Shown one piece after another: positions 48,247 to 57,091 of a stretch of DNA of 64,000 bases (its first letter is position 1; every line of letters starts with the position of its first letter). Where the stretch lies: NCBI RefSeq assembly GCF_036345175.1, contig NZ_CP107780.1, positions 8,804,001 through 8,868,000 of the forward strand, written 5' to 3'. The translations under genes were made by a program, and so were the position numbers. The stretch comes from Streptomyces sp. NBC_00576. Lineage in GTDB: Bacteria > Actinomycetota > Actinomycetes > Streptomycetales > Streptomycetaceae. The notes beneath the pieces were generated by a model. The model was not told the origin of the DNA. It saw only the letters and a list, made by a program, of their open reading frames with translations, and made no database searches.

Positions 48247-51200
48247 ATGACGGGCTTCGCTCATCTGCACGTCGCGTCCGGTTACTCCGTCCGCTACGGC
48301 GCCGCCCACCCCGAGCAGCTCGCCCGGCGGGCCGCCGAGCGCGGTATGGGGATGCTGGCCCTCACCGACCGGGACACGGTCACCGGCGCCGTACGGTTCG
48401 CCCGGGCCTGTGCGAAGGAAGGGGTCCGGCCGGTCTTCGGCGTCGACCTGGCGGTGGCCGCCCTCGCGCCGCCGCCCCCGGACCGGCGGCGCCGTACCCC
48501 GGTGCGCGGCGGCGCCCATGTGATCGAGCCGCCGCTGCGGTTCACGCTGCTCGCACAGGACCGGGCGGGATGGGCACGGCTGTGCCGGATCACCTCGGCC
48601 GCGCATGTCGGTACGGCGTCCGGCGCGGCGCCGGTGGTGGTGCCGTGGGAGGCGCTGCGTGAGTACGGCGGTCCCGGTCTGACCGTGCTGCTCGGGCCGC
48701 TCTCGGAACCGGTGCGGGCGCTGTCGGTGGGCCGGGAGGATGTCGCGGTGCGGTTGCTGGCGCCGTGGAAGGAGGTCTTCGGGAGTGGGGTCCGGTTGGA
48801 AGCTGTTGCGCAGAAACGTTTCGGCGTTGGTCCCGGGTCTCTGCGTCTCGCCGCCCGCACCCTCGCCCTGGCCGATCGCACCCGTACCCCCGCCGTCCTC
48901 ACCAACGCCGTCCGCTATGCCGACCCCGGCCAGCACCGCCTCGCCGACGTCCTGGACGCCGCCCGGCTGCTGAGGCCCATCGACGGGCGCCGCCTCGATA
49001 CCGGACAGCGCTGGCTCAAGGATGAGAGAGGAATGGCGGCCGTCGCGCGGATGGTGGGCGAGTGTGCCGGAGCGGACGTTCAAAGGGCCCGCCGTCTGAT
49101 GGCGGACACCATGGATACAGCGGCGGCGTGCATCGTCGACCCTGCGTCGGACCTCGGGCTCGGTGCCCGGCACTTCCCGGAGCCGTCGCTCTTTGGTGCC
49201 GAGCCTCGATCCGGCGGAGCCGCACAGTTGCTGCGCCGGCAGTGCGAGGAGGGCCTGGCCCGGCGTGGCCTCGACCATGACCGCGATGCGCTCGAACGGC
49301 TGGCCGAAGAGCTCAAAGTAATTTCCGCGCTGGACTATGCCTCGTACTTCCTCGCTGTCGGCCAGGTCGTGGCCGACATCCGGGCCAAGGGCATCCGGGT
49401 CGCGGCGCGCGGCTCGGGCGCCGGTTCGATGGTCTGCCACGTCTTGGGCATCGCCACCGCGAACCCGCTCGACCACCGTCTTCTGTTCGAACGTTTCCTC
49501 AGTGTGCGCCGGGCCTCGCTGCCCGACATCGACATCGACGTGGAGTCCGCCCGGCGCCTGGAGTGCTACGACGCGATCTTCGAACGGTTCGGCAAGGAAC
49601 GGGTCGCGGTCACCGCGATGCCCGAGACCTACCGCGCCCGCCGCGCCCTGCGGGACACCGGCCTCGCCCTCGGCATCGCGCCCGCAGACGTCGACCGGAT
49701 CGCCAAGAGCTTCCCGCACCTGCGCGCCTCCGACATCACCGGCGCCCTCGCCGAACTGCCCGAACTGCGCCAGCTGGCGGCCGAGGCACACCGGTTCGGG
49801 CCGCTATGGGAGCTCGCCGAGGGCCTTGACTCGCTGGTCCACGGCATGGCCATGCACCCCTGCGGAGTGGTCATCAGCGACGCGACCCTCCTGGACCGGC
49901 TGCCGGTGCAGCCCACTCCGCAGGGCGACTACCCCATGGCCATGGCGGCGAAGGAGGAGATCGAGGCGCTGGGCAACATCAAACTCGACGTCCTGGGCGT
50001 ACGGATGCAGTCCGCGATGGCCCACGCCGTCACCGAGATCGAACGCACCACCGGCAACCACATCGACCTCGACGACCCGAAGCAGGTGCCGCTCGACGAC
50101 GTCTTCGCCTTCAAGCTCATCCAGGAGAGCCAGACCCTGGGCCTGTTCCAGCTCGAGTCGCCCGGCCAGCAAGATTTGCTGTCCCGGTTGCAGCCCCGCG
50201 ATCCGCAGGACGTCATCGCCGACATCAGCCTCTTCCGCCCGGGACCGGTCGCCGGCGGCATGCCCGAGCGGTACATCGCCGCACGTCATGGGGGCACACC
50301 GGCGTACGCCCACCCGGATCTGGAACCGGTGCTCGCCGACACCTACGGCGTGACCATCTGGCACGAGCAGATCATCGAGACCTTCGCCGTGATGACCGGC
50401 TGCGACTACGCGCTGGCGGAGATCGCCCGGCGGGCGCTCGGGGACAAGGGCAGACTGCCCGGGATCAAGGACTGGTTCCATCGCCGAGCGCGAGCCCGCG
50501 GCTACAGTGCGACCGTGCGGGACGAGGTCTGGAGGACCATCGAGGCCTTCGGCGCCTACGGTTTCTGCCGGGCCCACGCGGTCGCCTTCGCCGTACCCGC
50601 ACTGCAGAGCGCCTGGCTCAAGGCGCACTACCCGGCGTTCCTGCTGGCCGGCCTGCTCGAACACGACCCCGGTATGTGGCCCAAGCGCGTCCTCGTCGCC
50701 GACGCCCGCCGGCGCGATGTCCCCGTCCTGCCCGTCGACATCAACCGCTCCCAGGTGAAGCACACGGTGGAGAAGACGGAAGGAGAGCAGTGGGGCGTAC
50801 GCCTCGCTCTCTCCGCAGTGCACGGGATCAGCGAGGACGAGTGCGCCCGGTTCGAGGAGGGCCAACCGTACAGATCGCTGTCGGACTTTTGGCAGCGGGG
50901 CCACCCCAGCAGACCGACCGCCGAACGCCTCGCCGAGATCGGCGCCCTGACCTGTCTCCACGACGGGCGCCTCACGCGACGCGACCTGCTCCTGCAGATC
51001 GCCGAACTCCACCGGGCCTCCCGCACCCGGTCCGCAGGCAAGGGTCAACTGCCCATCGAAACGGGTGCGGTCGGGGGAGCGGAGCCGAGCGGTCTGCCGG
51101 AGATGACCGGGCGCGAAGCCCTCAGCGCCGAGTTGAGCACTCTCGGTATCGATGTCTCCCGACACCTGATGGAGCACCACCACCGGCTGCTGCGGGAGAT

Positions 51201-51702
51201 CGGCGCGACCGACGCGGCCCATCTGGCCGGGTTGCGCGCCGGTCAGCAGGTGCTGGTCGCGGGTGTGCGGGCCTCGACCCAGACCCCGCCGATCGCCAGC
51301 GGCAAGCGGGTCATCTTCGTGACGCTCGAGGACGGCTCCGGTCTGGTCGACCTGGCCTTCTTCGAGGATTCGCATCCGGCGTGCGCGTACACCGTCTTCC
51401 ACAGCGGCCTGCTCCTTGTCCGCGGCACGGTCCAGGTGCGCGGCACCCGTCGTACCGTCGTCGGCTCCATGGCCTGGGACCTCGACGAGATCGCCGCCGC
51501 CCGCCGCGACAACGGCCCCCAGGCCGCCCTCGCCCTCCTCGGCGAGAGCCGTCCGCGCTCGACGCCCGCTCAGCCGCAGCGGACCCTGGCCAACGGCAGC
51601 ACCGGCGCTCGCCTGCACCCGTACGCCGACCTTCAGCCCGCCGGCACCCGCTCGGCCGACCTGAAGAAGTTCGGCTACACCAGTCCGGGGAGCGCGGGAT
51701 GA
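48247..51702 (+). CDS. dnaE2: Error-prone DNA polymerase III alpha subunit DnaE2
   Basis: An 1151-residue C-family polymerase of the damage-tolerance type. PHP domain at the N-terminus (FAHLHVASGYSVRYGAAHPE); polymerase catalytic PDIDIDVES near residue 425, with a third acidic residue in NIKLDVLGV; RGSGAGSMVCHVLGI; and the finger region ending AYGFCRAHAVAFA. A C-terminal OB domain and KKFGYTSPGSAG follow. ATG 48247 has GGAGG 6 bases upstream. It overlaps the next gene by 4 bp (ATGA), forming a dnaE2-imuB-like pair used in SOS mutagenesis. Two SOS-type boxes precede it. Streptomyces has a separate replicative DnaE1 elsewhere. Confidence 0.94.
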   Translation: MTGFAHLHVASGYSVRYGAAHPEQLARRAAERGMGMLALTDRDTVTGAVRFARACAKEGVRPVFGVDLAVAALAPPPPDRRRRTPVRGGAHVIEPPLRFTLLAQDRAGWARLCRITSAAHVGTASGAAPVVVPWEALREYGGPGLTVLLGPLSEPVRALSVGREDVAVRLLAPWKEVFGSGVRLEAVAQKRFGVGPGSLRLAARTLALADRTRTPAVLTNAVRYADPGQHRLADVLDAARLLRPIDGRRLDTGQRWLKDERGMAAVARMVGECAGADVQRARRLMADTMDTAAACIVDPASDLGLGARHFPEPSLFGAEPRSGGAAQLLRRQCEEGLARRGLDHDRDALERLAEELKVISALDYASYFLAVGQVVADIRAKGIRVAARGSGAGSMVCHVLGIATANPLDHRLLFERFLSVRRASLPDIDIDVESARRLECYDAIFERFGKERVAVTAMPETYRARRALRDTGLALGIAPADVDRIAKSFPHLRASDITGALAELPELRQLAAEAHRFGPLWELAEGLDSLVHGMAMHPCGVVISDATLLDRLPVQPTPQGDYPMAMAAKEEIEALGNIKLDVLGVRMQSAMAHAVTEIERTTGNHIDLDDPKQVPLDDVFAFKLIQESQTLGLFQLESPGQQDLLSRLQPRDPQDVIADISLFRPGPVAGGMPERYIAARHGGTPAYAHPDLEPVLADTYGVTIWHEQIIETFAVMTGCDYALAEIARRALGDKGRLPGIKDWFHRRARARGYSATVRDEVWRTIEAFGAYGFCRAHAVAFAVPALQSAWLKAHYPAFLLAGLLEHDPGMWPKRVLVADARRRDVPVLPVDINRSQVKHTVEKTEGEQWGVRLALSAVHGISEDECARFEEGQPYRSLSDFWQRGHPSRPTAERLAEIGALTCLHDGRLTRRDLLLQIAELHRASRTRSAGKGQLPIETGAVGGAEPSGLPEMTGREALSAELSTLGIDVSRHLMEHHHRLLREIGATDAAHLAGLRAGQQVLVAGVRASTQTPPIASGKRVIFVTLEDGSGLVDLAFFEDSHPACAYTVFHSGLLLVRGTVQVRGTRRTVVGSMAWDLDEIAAARRDNGPQAALALLGESRPRSTPAQPQRTLANGSTGARLHPYADLQPAGTRSADLKKFGYTSPGSAG

Positions 51703-52679
51703 CCACGCGTCAGCGGCACATTGCCCACCTCCATCTGCACGCTGCGCTGAGTGAGGCTCAGTACGACGACGTAATCAAACTGATGTCTGGTATTACGCCG
51801 CACGTCCAGGCAGTACCGCCCAACGCCGTCCAGCTTGACCTGACTTCAGCGCTCAGGTACTTCGACCTGTCTCCCTACGACGTGGTCCAGTTGGCGAACA
51901 TGAGGCTGAAGCTCTTCTACGACATCGACAGCAGCGCCGGGCTCGCGAACAACCGCATGCTGGCTGCCATGGCGGCCGACGCGTCCGCGCCGGGCGACAC
52001 CACCTGGGTCCCCGACGGGCAGGCCGCCGCCTGGCTGCACCCCCGCCCGGTCACCGCACTGCCAGGGATCGGCCGAGCCACAGCGGACACACTCAACAGA
52101 TACGGACTGCACGCCATCGGCCAGATCACTGACTTGCCTTCGGCAACCCTGCAGCGGCTCCTCGGCGCAGGCCAGGCACGGCTGTTGGCAGAGCGCGCCC
52201 GCGGCCACGACCCCCGTCCGGTCGTCCCTGCGGAACCGGCAGCGCACCTGATCGCCGACCTCGTGCTGGAGCGGGACTGCCTCGACCCCGCAGAGCACCA
52301 TCGCGCGGTGCTGGGACTTGCCGACCAGATCGGTCAACGCCTGCGCGGCGAAAGCCGGATCGCGAGCCGACTCACCCTCACGGTGCGGTACGCCGACCGC
52401 AGCTCCACCACGCGTACCAGCACCCTGCCGGAAACCGCCAATCACTCGCCCGCCCTCGCCACGGCTGCGCTGAGCCTGCTGGCCGGTCTCGGGTTGCAGC
52501 GAGCGAGAGTGCGCGCCTTCGTGATCCGCGCAGACAACCTGCTACCGACCGACAGGGCCTACCGCCAGCTCTCCTTGGACCCCGGCGATGCCCGCGCCCG
52601 CGCGGCTGAAGCCGCTGCAGACCGCGCCCGTCGACGCTTCGGGCCGGAGGCTGTGCGTCCAGCCGCTCTGGCGAACTGA
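51699..52679 (+). CDS. ImuB-like Y-family polymerase homologue, catalytic residues altered
   Basis: A 326-residue protein with the organisation of Y-family polymerases: truncated palm, helix-hairpin-helix thumb (VTALPGIGRATADTLNRYGL) and little-finger domain (SRLTLTVRYADRSSTTRTST). The normal start with catalytic Asp (DMDAFF type) is replaced by HLHLHAALSE, and the SxDE metal motif by VQLDLTSALRYF, so it is probably catalytically inactive, as ImuB is. ATG 51699 overlaps dnaE2. ImuB normally links DnaE2 to the sliding clamp; a clamp-binding motif was not obvious. No imuA is present. Polymerase-family membership is firm; inactivity is inferred. Confidence 0.8.
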   Translation: MTTRQRHIAHLHLHAALSEAQYDDVIKLMSGITPHVQAVPPNAVQLDLTSALRYFDLSPYDVVQLANMRLKLFYDIDSSAGLANNRMLAAMAADASAPGDTTWVPDGQAAAWLHPRPVTALPGIGRATADTLNRYGLHAIGQITDLPSATLQRLLGAGQARLLAERARGHDPRPVVPAEPAAHLIADLVLERDCLDPAEHHRAVLGLADQIGQRLRGESRIASRLTLTVRYADRSSTTRTSTLPETANHSPALATAALSLLAGLGLQRARVRAFVIRADNLLPTDRAYRQLSLDPGDARARAAEAAADRARRRFGPEAVRPAALAN

Positions 52680-52981
52680 CCGCTTGTGCCGAGAGGGACT
52701 GGCTCCTGGCGAAGGAGGCCGCCGCGTTGGGGCGCCGGCCTTGGAACTGCTCGGCTGCGCGAAGGGAATGGTGCTCAGGCCATACGGAGGGCCTGTCGCT
52801 GTGTGAGCAGGAGGCTCTGTTGCAGCCGAGTAGGGGTGAGGTAGCGGCCGTCGTGGGTTTCGGCGGCCGATATGGGTCCCGGTGAGGGGGCAACGAGTCG
52901 TCGGTCAAGGCGGATTGTGCTTCGAGGGCGTCGCGATGGTGCGCAGTTGACGGGCATGGGTGGACAGATTGATGCCATGCG
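52680..52981. other. Region between imuB-like gene and decarboxylase
   Basis: 302 bp. A minus-strand ORF 52775-52978 of 67 codons (ending LLLTQRQALRMA) begins 3 bp after the decarboxylase stop, but its third-position GC is well below local genes and I see no similarity. It may be a remnant of a deleted gene at the border between core and accessory DNA. Confidence 0.3.
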
Positions 52982-54280
52982 TCACGCAGAGTTGCCGAGG
53001 AGGTCGTCGATGGTTTGGGCGGAGCGGAGGAGTTCGAATCGGAGGTCTCCGTCGGGACCGGTGCGGACGCCGTGGACGGCGGGTTCGGGCAGGGTGTTGA
53101 AGTGGAACGGGGCGGAGAAGCAGTAGGCGCCGGTGTCGAGGAGTGCCACGATGTCGCCCGGCGCGAGTGCGGGCAGGGGGCGGGCTCGGGCGATCAGGTC
53201 GCCGGCGAAGCAGAGCGGGCCTGCGATGTCCTGGGCCACGAGTGGTCCGGTCTTGTTGGCGCCGGTGGGGTGGTGTGCGCTGACGCGCAGGGGCCAGGAT
53301 TCGGGCTGGAACACGGTGCGTGCGGCGACCTGGGCGCCGGCATGGGTGATCGCGATCTGGCGTTGCCCGGACGTCTTGGTGTACTCGACGTAGGCGGCGG
53401 TGAATCCGTTCTTGGAGAGCAGGGAGTGGCCGAACTCGGTGACGATCCGGTACTCACCGGTGAACAGGGCCGGTGCGTGGGCGCGCAGGCGGGCCACGTA
53501 GGTGTCGAAGCCGGGGGCTGTGTTGTCGCTGTCGAAGTCGACCGGAAGCCCGCCGCCGATGTCGATGCCGACGATCTGCCGCCGGCCGAGGTCGGCGTTG
53601 ACCTTCTCTGCGAACGCGACGGTCTTCGCGATGCCCTGGGCGATCAGGTCGAGCGGGCATCCCTGAGAGCCGACGTGGGCGTGGACCCAGGTCAACCAGG
53701 GACGATCCCGGTACGCCCGCAGCAGCCGCTCCATGTTGCCGTCGTCCTCCAGCGCGATGCCGAACTTGGAGGTCGCGGTGGCGGTGCTGCTCCCGGCGAT
53801 CGAGCCGGCGCCGACCTGAGGGTTGATGCGTACGCCGATCTGCGAGGTCGACGAACGGGTGGCGAGGATGTCGTCGATGCGGTCCAACTCCTGGAAGTTG
53901 TCCGCGTTCACCGTGACCCCGAGTTCCAGGGCCTGGCGGAGTTCGGCGCGGGTCTTTGCCGGTGAGTCGAAGACGATTTGTTCCGGTGTGAAGCCGGCGG
54001 CCAGGGCCTGGGCGAGTTCCCCGGCGCTGGCTACTTCGCAGCCCATGCCGAGCCTGCGAAGCTCCTTCAGCAAGGGCACGAGGGGGTTCGCCTTCGCCGC
54101 GAACGCGTGCAGCACGGGGACCGAGTCCGGGAAGGCTCGCTGTAGCGCGGAGATGGTGTCGGTGACGCCATCGAGGTCGACGAACGCCGCCAGCAGCGCG
54201 TCGTCGGGGTGGATGAGCCGCTGCCGTACCGCGGCTGTGAGGATGCGTTCTCGTCGCTGTGCTGCCTGGGAGCCGGTCAC
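52982..54280 (-). CDS. Fold-type III PLP-dependent decarboxylase (LysA-like)
   Basis: A 432-residue alanine-racemase-fold decarboxylase, related to diaminopimelate, arginine or ornithine decarboxylases. PLP lysine in VLHAFAAKANPLVPLLKEL near residue 63; substrate and PLP sites in GMGCEVASAGELAQALAAG, HVGSQGCPLDLIAQGIA, VGIDIGGGLPVDF, and LLDTGAYCFSAPFHFN. GTG 54280 is chosen for its GGAAGG six bases upstream; the frame is open to 54385. It stands alone, near remnants of other genes, so it is probably not the essential lysA of the cell. Substrate not assigned; D-amino acids or a diamine precursor are options. Confidence 0.85.
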   Translation of the reverse strand: MTGSQAAQRRERILTAAVRQRLIHPDDALLAAFVDLDGVTDTISALQRAFPDSVPVLHAFAAKANPLVPLLKELRRLGMGCEVASAGELAQALAAGFTPEQIVFDSPAKTRAELRQALELGVTVNADNFQELDRIDDILATRSSTSQIGVRINPQVGAGSIAGSSTATATSKFGIALEDDGNMERLLRAYRDRPWLTWVHAHVGSQGCPLDLIAQGIAKTVAFAEKVNADLGRRQIVGIDIGGGLPVDFDSDNTAPGFDTYVARLRAHAPALFTGEYRIVTEFGHSLLSKNGFTAAYVEYTKTSGQRQIAITHAGAQVAARTVFQPESWPLRVSAHHPTGANKTGPLVAQDIAGPLCFAGDLIARARPLPALAPGDIVALLDTGAYCFSAPFHFNTLPEPAVHGVRTGPDGDLRFELLRSAQTIDDLLGNSA

Positions 54281-54485
54281 CTTGCACCTTCCGGGTCGAT
54301 GTGATGGCCCGGGCACTCCAGGCTCACAGATCCGAGACTGCCGTGCCGGTGAGGCCGCGTCTTCGTCCAGGCGCCCGGACTTCATGGTGACGAGAGAGGC
54401 CCGGGGACAAGGCGCGGCAGGCGACCGGTGCGTTGTTGTGCCGGGGTACGAAGCCGGCCCGGTGCGGCGGTGCGCGGCGACAAAC
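54281..54485. other. Short intergenic region
   Basis: 205 bp between the decarboxylase and the PucR fragment; nothing with gene character seen. Confidence 0.4.
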
Positions 54486-54790
54486 TCAGCGGTCGTCGGA
54501 GGTGTGGTGACTCATGAGGCGTAGCTGCAGTTGGGCCAGGAGCCGGGCATCGGGATCGTCCAGTTCGATACCGCACACCTCGCGCACGCGCCGGATCCGA
54601 TAGCGGAAGGTGTTGGGGTGCACGCCGAGCGCCCGTGATGCCGCGGGTACGTCCGAGAAATGGTCGAGATAGGCGCGCAGCGTGTCGACCAGGGCACCGC
54701 CGTGCTCGGCGTCGTACGCCGCCAGACGCGTCAGCTCCACTGGCAGCGGCAGCTCGCGCAGCGTGTCAACGATTTCCGGGCTCCCGGCAC
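54486..54790 (-). pseudogene. PucR/CdaR-family regulator, C-terminal fragment
   Basis: About 100 residues of the C-terminal helix-turn-helix of a PucR-family regulator: AAYDAEHGGALVDTLRAYLD, DVPAASRALGVHPNTFRYRI and a terminal RLLAQLQLRLMSHH. The rest of the protein (~300-400 residues) is missing. At its N-terminal edge the frame runs straight into a different-frame fragment of an F420-type reductase with no intergenic gap. It has no plausible start of its own. It looks like a deletion joined two unrelated genes. Confidence 0.8.
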
Positions 54791-55144
54791 GTACCGCTGG
54801 AACAGCTCTCCTGCGGTCAGGCTGCCCGTCTCCAGTTCGGCGATGACGCCGTCCCGGAGTCGGTAGTAGTTGTTCGTGTCGATGACGGTCTTCCCGGCGA
54901 GGGCGTCCACGGGCAGATGGGGCACGGCGCTGAAGGGGACGGAGACGACCGTCCAGTCGCCGGCCTCCGCGGCCTCCGCCGGAGTGGCCGCGCGTGCCCG
55001 GGGGCCGAGGTGGTCGGTGAGGCCTCGCAGGGTCTGGGGGCCGCGCGAGTTGCTGAGCACCACGTCGAGCCCCGCGTTGACGGCCAGGCGTGCGACCGCG
55101 CCGCCGATGTTGCCGCTGCCGATGATGCCGAGCGTGTGGTTCAT
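54791..55144 (-). pseudogene. NADPH-dependent F420 reductase-like, 3'-truncated
   Basis: The N-terminal ~118 residues of a Rossmann reductase in the F420H2:NADP+ oxidoreductase family: NHTLGIIGSGNIGGAVARLA, VVLSNSRGPQTLRGLTDHLG and VIDTNNYYRLRDGV. Family members are ~210 residues, and the normal continuation after the VPGA segment is lost; the frame goes on for 15 unrelated residues inside the PucR remnant. The ATG at 55144 is fine, with GGAAATG spacing upstream (AAGGAAA). The nucleotide-binding half could still fold, but a functional enzyme is unlikely. Confidence 0.8.
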
Positions 55145-55185
55145 TGCATTTCCTTGCGGTGATGGGGGGGCTGTGTCTTTTGGGT

Positions 55186-55227
55186 GCGCCGGTTGCCCGC
55201 GGGCCGCGACCCGCGGGCAACCGGCGC
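55186..55227. terminator. Strong 18-bp hairpin
   Basis: GCGCCGGTTGCCCGCGGG (55186-55203) and its exact complement (55210-55227) enclose CCGCGA. Located between the SRPBCC gene stop and the F420 reductase fragment, it should separate their transcription. Confidence 0.85.
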
Positions 55228-55286
55228 GCAGGCTTGTTGTGGCGCGCCGATGGGGTGTTCGAGAGTGTGAGGGCTGCGCGGGGGCG

Positions 55287-55739
55287 TCAGTGCCCGGAAA
55301 GGAGCCGTTCTTTCAGGGCCCTGCCGTAGCTCGCGTAGTTCTCTTCCAGCTGGGATCGGGCGGCCTCTATGGTCTCCGCGGCGGCTGTGCCGGTGAACTC
55401 CTCGGATTCCGTGAAGCGTGTTCCGCCGTCGCGTGGTTCGAGGACGAAGGAGTGCTGTCCCGTGAGGACGTCGGGAATGCCGCCTTCCCAGACAAACCGT
55501 CGCGGCGCCTCGAGGTGGAGGACCGTGAAACTGTATTCCCCGTCGGTCTCGGTCCCCTGCGCCACCTGGGCCCGCAGCTGGGTTCCGGGAAGGATTTCGG
55601 TGGGGACATCGATGAAGCTCAGCGCGGGGTGCCACTGCGCGTATGCGGCGAAGTCGGTCAGTTCCTTCCACACGTCTTCGACGGGAGAGGCGATGTCGGT
55701 AACTGCGGTGATGACCGGATTGTTATCCATGTTTGTCAT
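55287..55739 (-). CDS. SRPBCC-family protein (polyketide cyclase/START-like)
   Basis: A 150-residue hydrophobic-cavity fold protein: VITAVTDIASPVEDVWKELT, FAAYAQWHPALSFIDVPTEI and PGTQLRAQVAQGTETDGEYS followed by LEAPRRFVWEGGIP. Such proteins bind or transform hydrophobic ligands; no catalytic residue can be assigned. ATG 55739 overlaps the stop of the quinone oxidoreductase remnant, suggesting they were once an operon. ATG 55730 is an alternative start. Intact and probably functional. Confidence 0.8.
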   Translation of the reverse strand: MTNMDNNPVITAVTDIASPVEDVWKELTDFAAYAQWHPALSFIDVPTEILPGTQLRAQVAQGTETDGEYSFTVLHLEAPRRFVWEGGIPDVLTGQHSFVLEPRDGGTRFTESEEFTGTAAAETIEAARSQLEENYASYGRALKERLLSGH

Positions 55740-55858
55740 GCTTCCTTACGGTTTTCGAGGATGATCTTGCCGCGGGTGTGGCCGCCGGCCAGCTGCTGCT
55801 GGGCCTGCGCTGCCTGGTCGAGGGGGAAGGTCCGGTCGACGTGGACGGTGAAACGACC
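55736..55858 (-). pseudogene. NADP-dependent quinone oxidoreductase/alcohol dehydrogenase, C-terminal fragment
   Basis: About 40 residues, too short for usual gene callers: GRFTVHVDRTFPLDQAAQAQ then LAGGHTRGKIILENRKEA and stop. This is the standard C-terminus of medium-chain zinc-type reductases. The TGA overlaps the SRPBCC start by the 4-bp ATGA pattern of an intact operon, but upstream of ~55858 the homology stops abruptly. The rest of the gene (~280 residues) has been lost. Confidence 0.78.
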
Positions 55859-56178
55859 GCACCATCTGAACGATCACTCAACGCCACGATCCGTTACTGG
55901 CAAAGATTCAGTCCATGGTAAAGGGGAAGAGCGCCAGTGGGGCTCGATCGAGACTTCGATTCGAGCGGAAAAAGAGTCGATGAAATTGTTCATGACTCTA
56001 CGGTATGCAGCCCGCGAGTAGGCCCTCAATCACTTACCCGGGTGCCAATTGCAATATTCTCCGACCTGCGATCCAGGTGGCCTGAACACCAGCATAAGTG
56101 ACACCCAAGAAGACGGGTGCGTCATTGTTTCCTCCCGTGCATGCTGGATTACGTAGCCAGAAAGTTCGAGGAGGAGAA
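55859..56178. other. Intergenic/rearranged region
   Basis: 320 bp, AT-richer than neighbours. It starts at the broken end of the oxidoreductase remnant. A 13-codon + strand ORF (55980-56021, MKLFMTLRYAARE) is present without a good ribosome site. The last part has AT-rich promoter-like sequence and the strong GAGGAGGAG site of the SDR gene. Confidence 0.5.
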
Positions 56179-57024
56179 ATGGCGAAGGCGCCGCGCATCG
56201 CACTGGTCACCGGAGCGACTCAGGGACTCGGTCTCGCGCTGGTCGAGGGCCTGGCACGACAACTGGACGAGGGCGACGTGGTGTACGCCACGGGCAGGGA
56301 CGGCAAGCGGCTGAAAGAGATCACCGCCGAACTCGCGGGCACTGGTCCCGCCGAGGTCCGGAGCGAACTGTTCGACGTCTCCGACCCCGAGCGCGCACAG
56401 CACCTGGCCGACACCCTTGCCGAACGCCACGGTGGAGTCGACATCGTCTTCAACAACGCCGTGATGGGTGTCACCCCCGGCGACGACCCGCGCGCCATCG
56501 CCGATGCATACACCCAGGTCAACAACTTCGGCACCACACGTGTGCTGCGTGCCTTCGGACCGCTGTTGCGGGACGGGGGACGCCTGATCGTCGTTGCGAG
56601 CACACAGGGCACCCTGTCGTATCTCGCGCCGGTCCTGCACAGCAGGTTCGACAACCTCGCGACGTTGGACGACGTGGACTCCGCGGTCGCGGGCTGGCGG
56701 GATGCAGTGCAGGACGGCAGCGCCTCCGGTGGAGCATGGCCGGCTTTCATCAACATCCCCTCCAAGGTCGGCCAGGTGGCCGCCTTACGCACTCTGGCCG
56801 CCCAGCGCCGGGAGGACGATCTGGCCCGGGACGTGCTGATCGCATCCGTGTGCCCGGGAATGATGAACACCCGTATTTCGCAGGTGTGGTGGGACGTCAG
56901 CGACGCCCCCACCCCGGACCAGGCCGCCGTGGCCCTGCTCGAACTGGTCAAGCAGCCGGTGCGGCCCGAACAGTACGGCGAGCTGGTGCGCGACGGCCAG
57001 GTGATCCCCTGGCGCCCCGCCTGA
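56179..57024 (+). CDS. Short-chain dehydrogenase/reductase lacking the catalytic Tyr
   Basis: A 281-residue SDR. The nucleotide motif is intact (RIALVTGATQGLGLALVEGL), as are NNAVMG (NNAG variant) and VVASTQGTLS (catalytic Ser). The YxxxK position reads NIPSK: Asn replaces the catalytic Tyr while the Lys remains. Overall similar to carbonyl-reductase-type SDRs with a longer C-terminal half. ATG 56179 has GAGGAGGAG just upstream. It heads an operon with a PEP-mutase-like gene and two amidohydrolases. Either it uses a different proton donor, or it is non-catalytic. Confidence 0.82.
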   Translation: MAKAPRIALVTGATQGLGLALVEGLARQLDEGDVVYATGRDGKRLKEITAELAGTGPAEVRSELFDVSDPERAQHLADTLAERHGGVDIVFNNAVMGVTPGDDPRAIADAYTQVNNFGTTRVLRAFGPLLRDGGRLIVVASTQGTLSYLAPVLHSRFDNLATLDDVDSAVAGWRDAVQDGSASGGAWPAFINIPSKVGQVAALRTLAAQRREDDLARDVLIASVCPGMMNTRISQVWWDVSDAPTPDQAAVALLELVKQPVRPEQYGELVRDGQVIPWRPA

Positions 57025-57091
57025 CACCTCCCGCGGCCATAGCTGCCTCCCTGCCATGTCCGCACCGACACTCCGCACGAAGGGAAGCATC

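Noticed and set aside
55980..56021. 13-codon ORF as a leader peptide
   Set aside because: No ribosome site, no repeated regulatory codon and no following attenuator hairpin.
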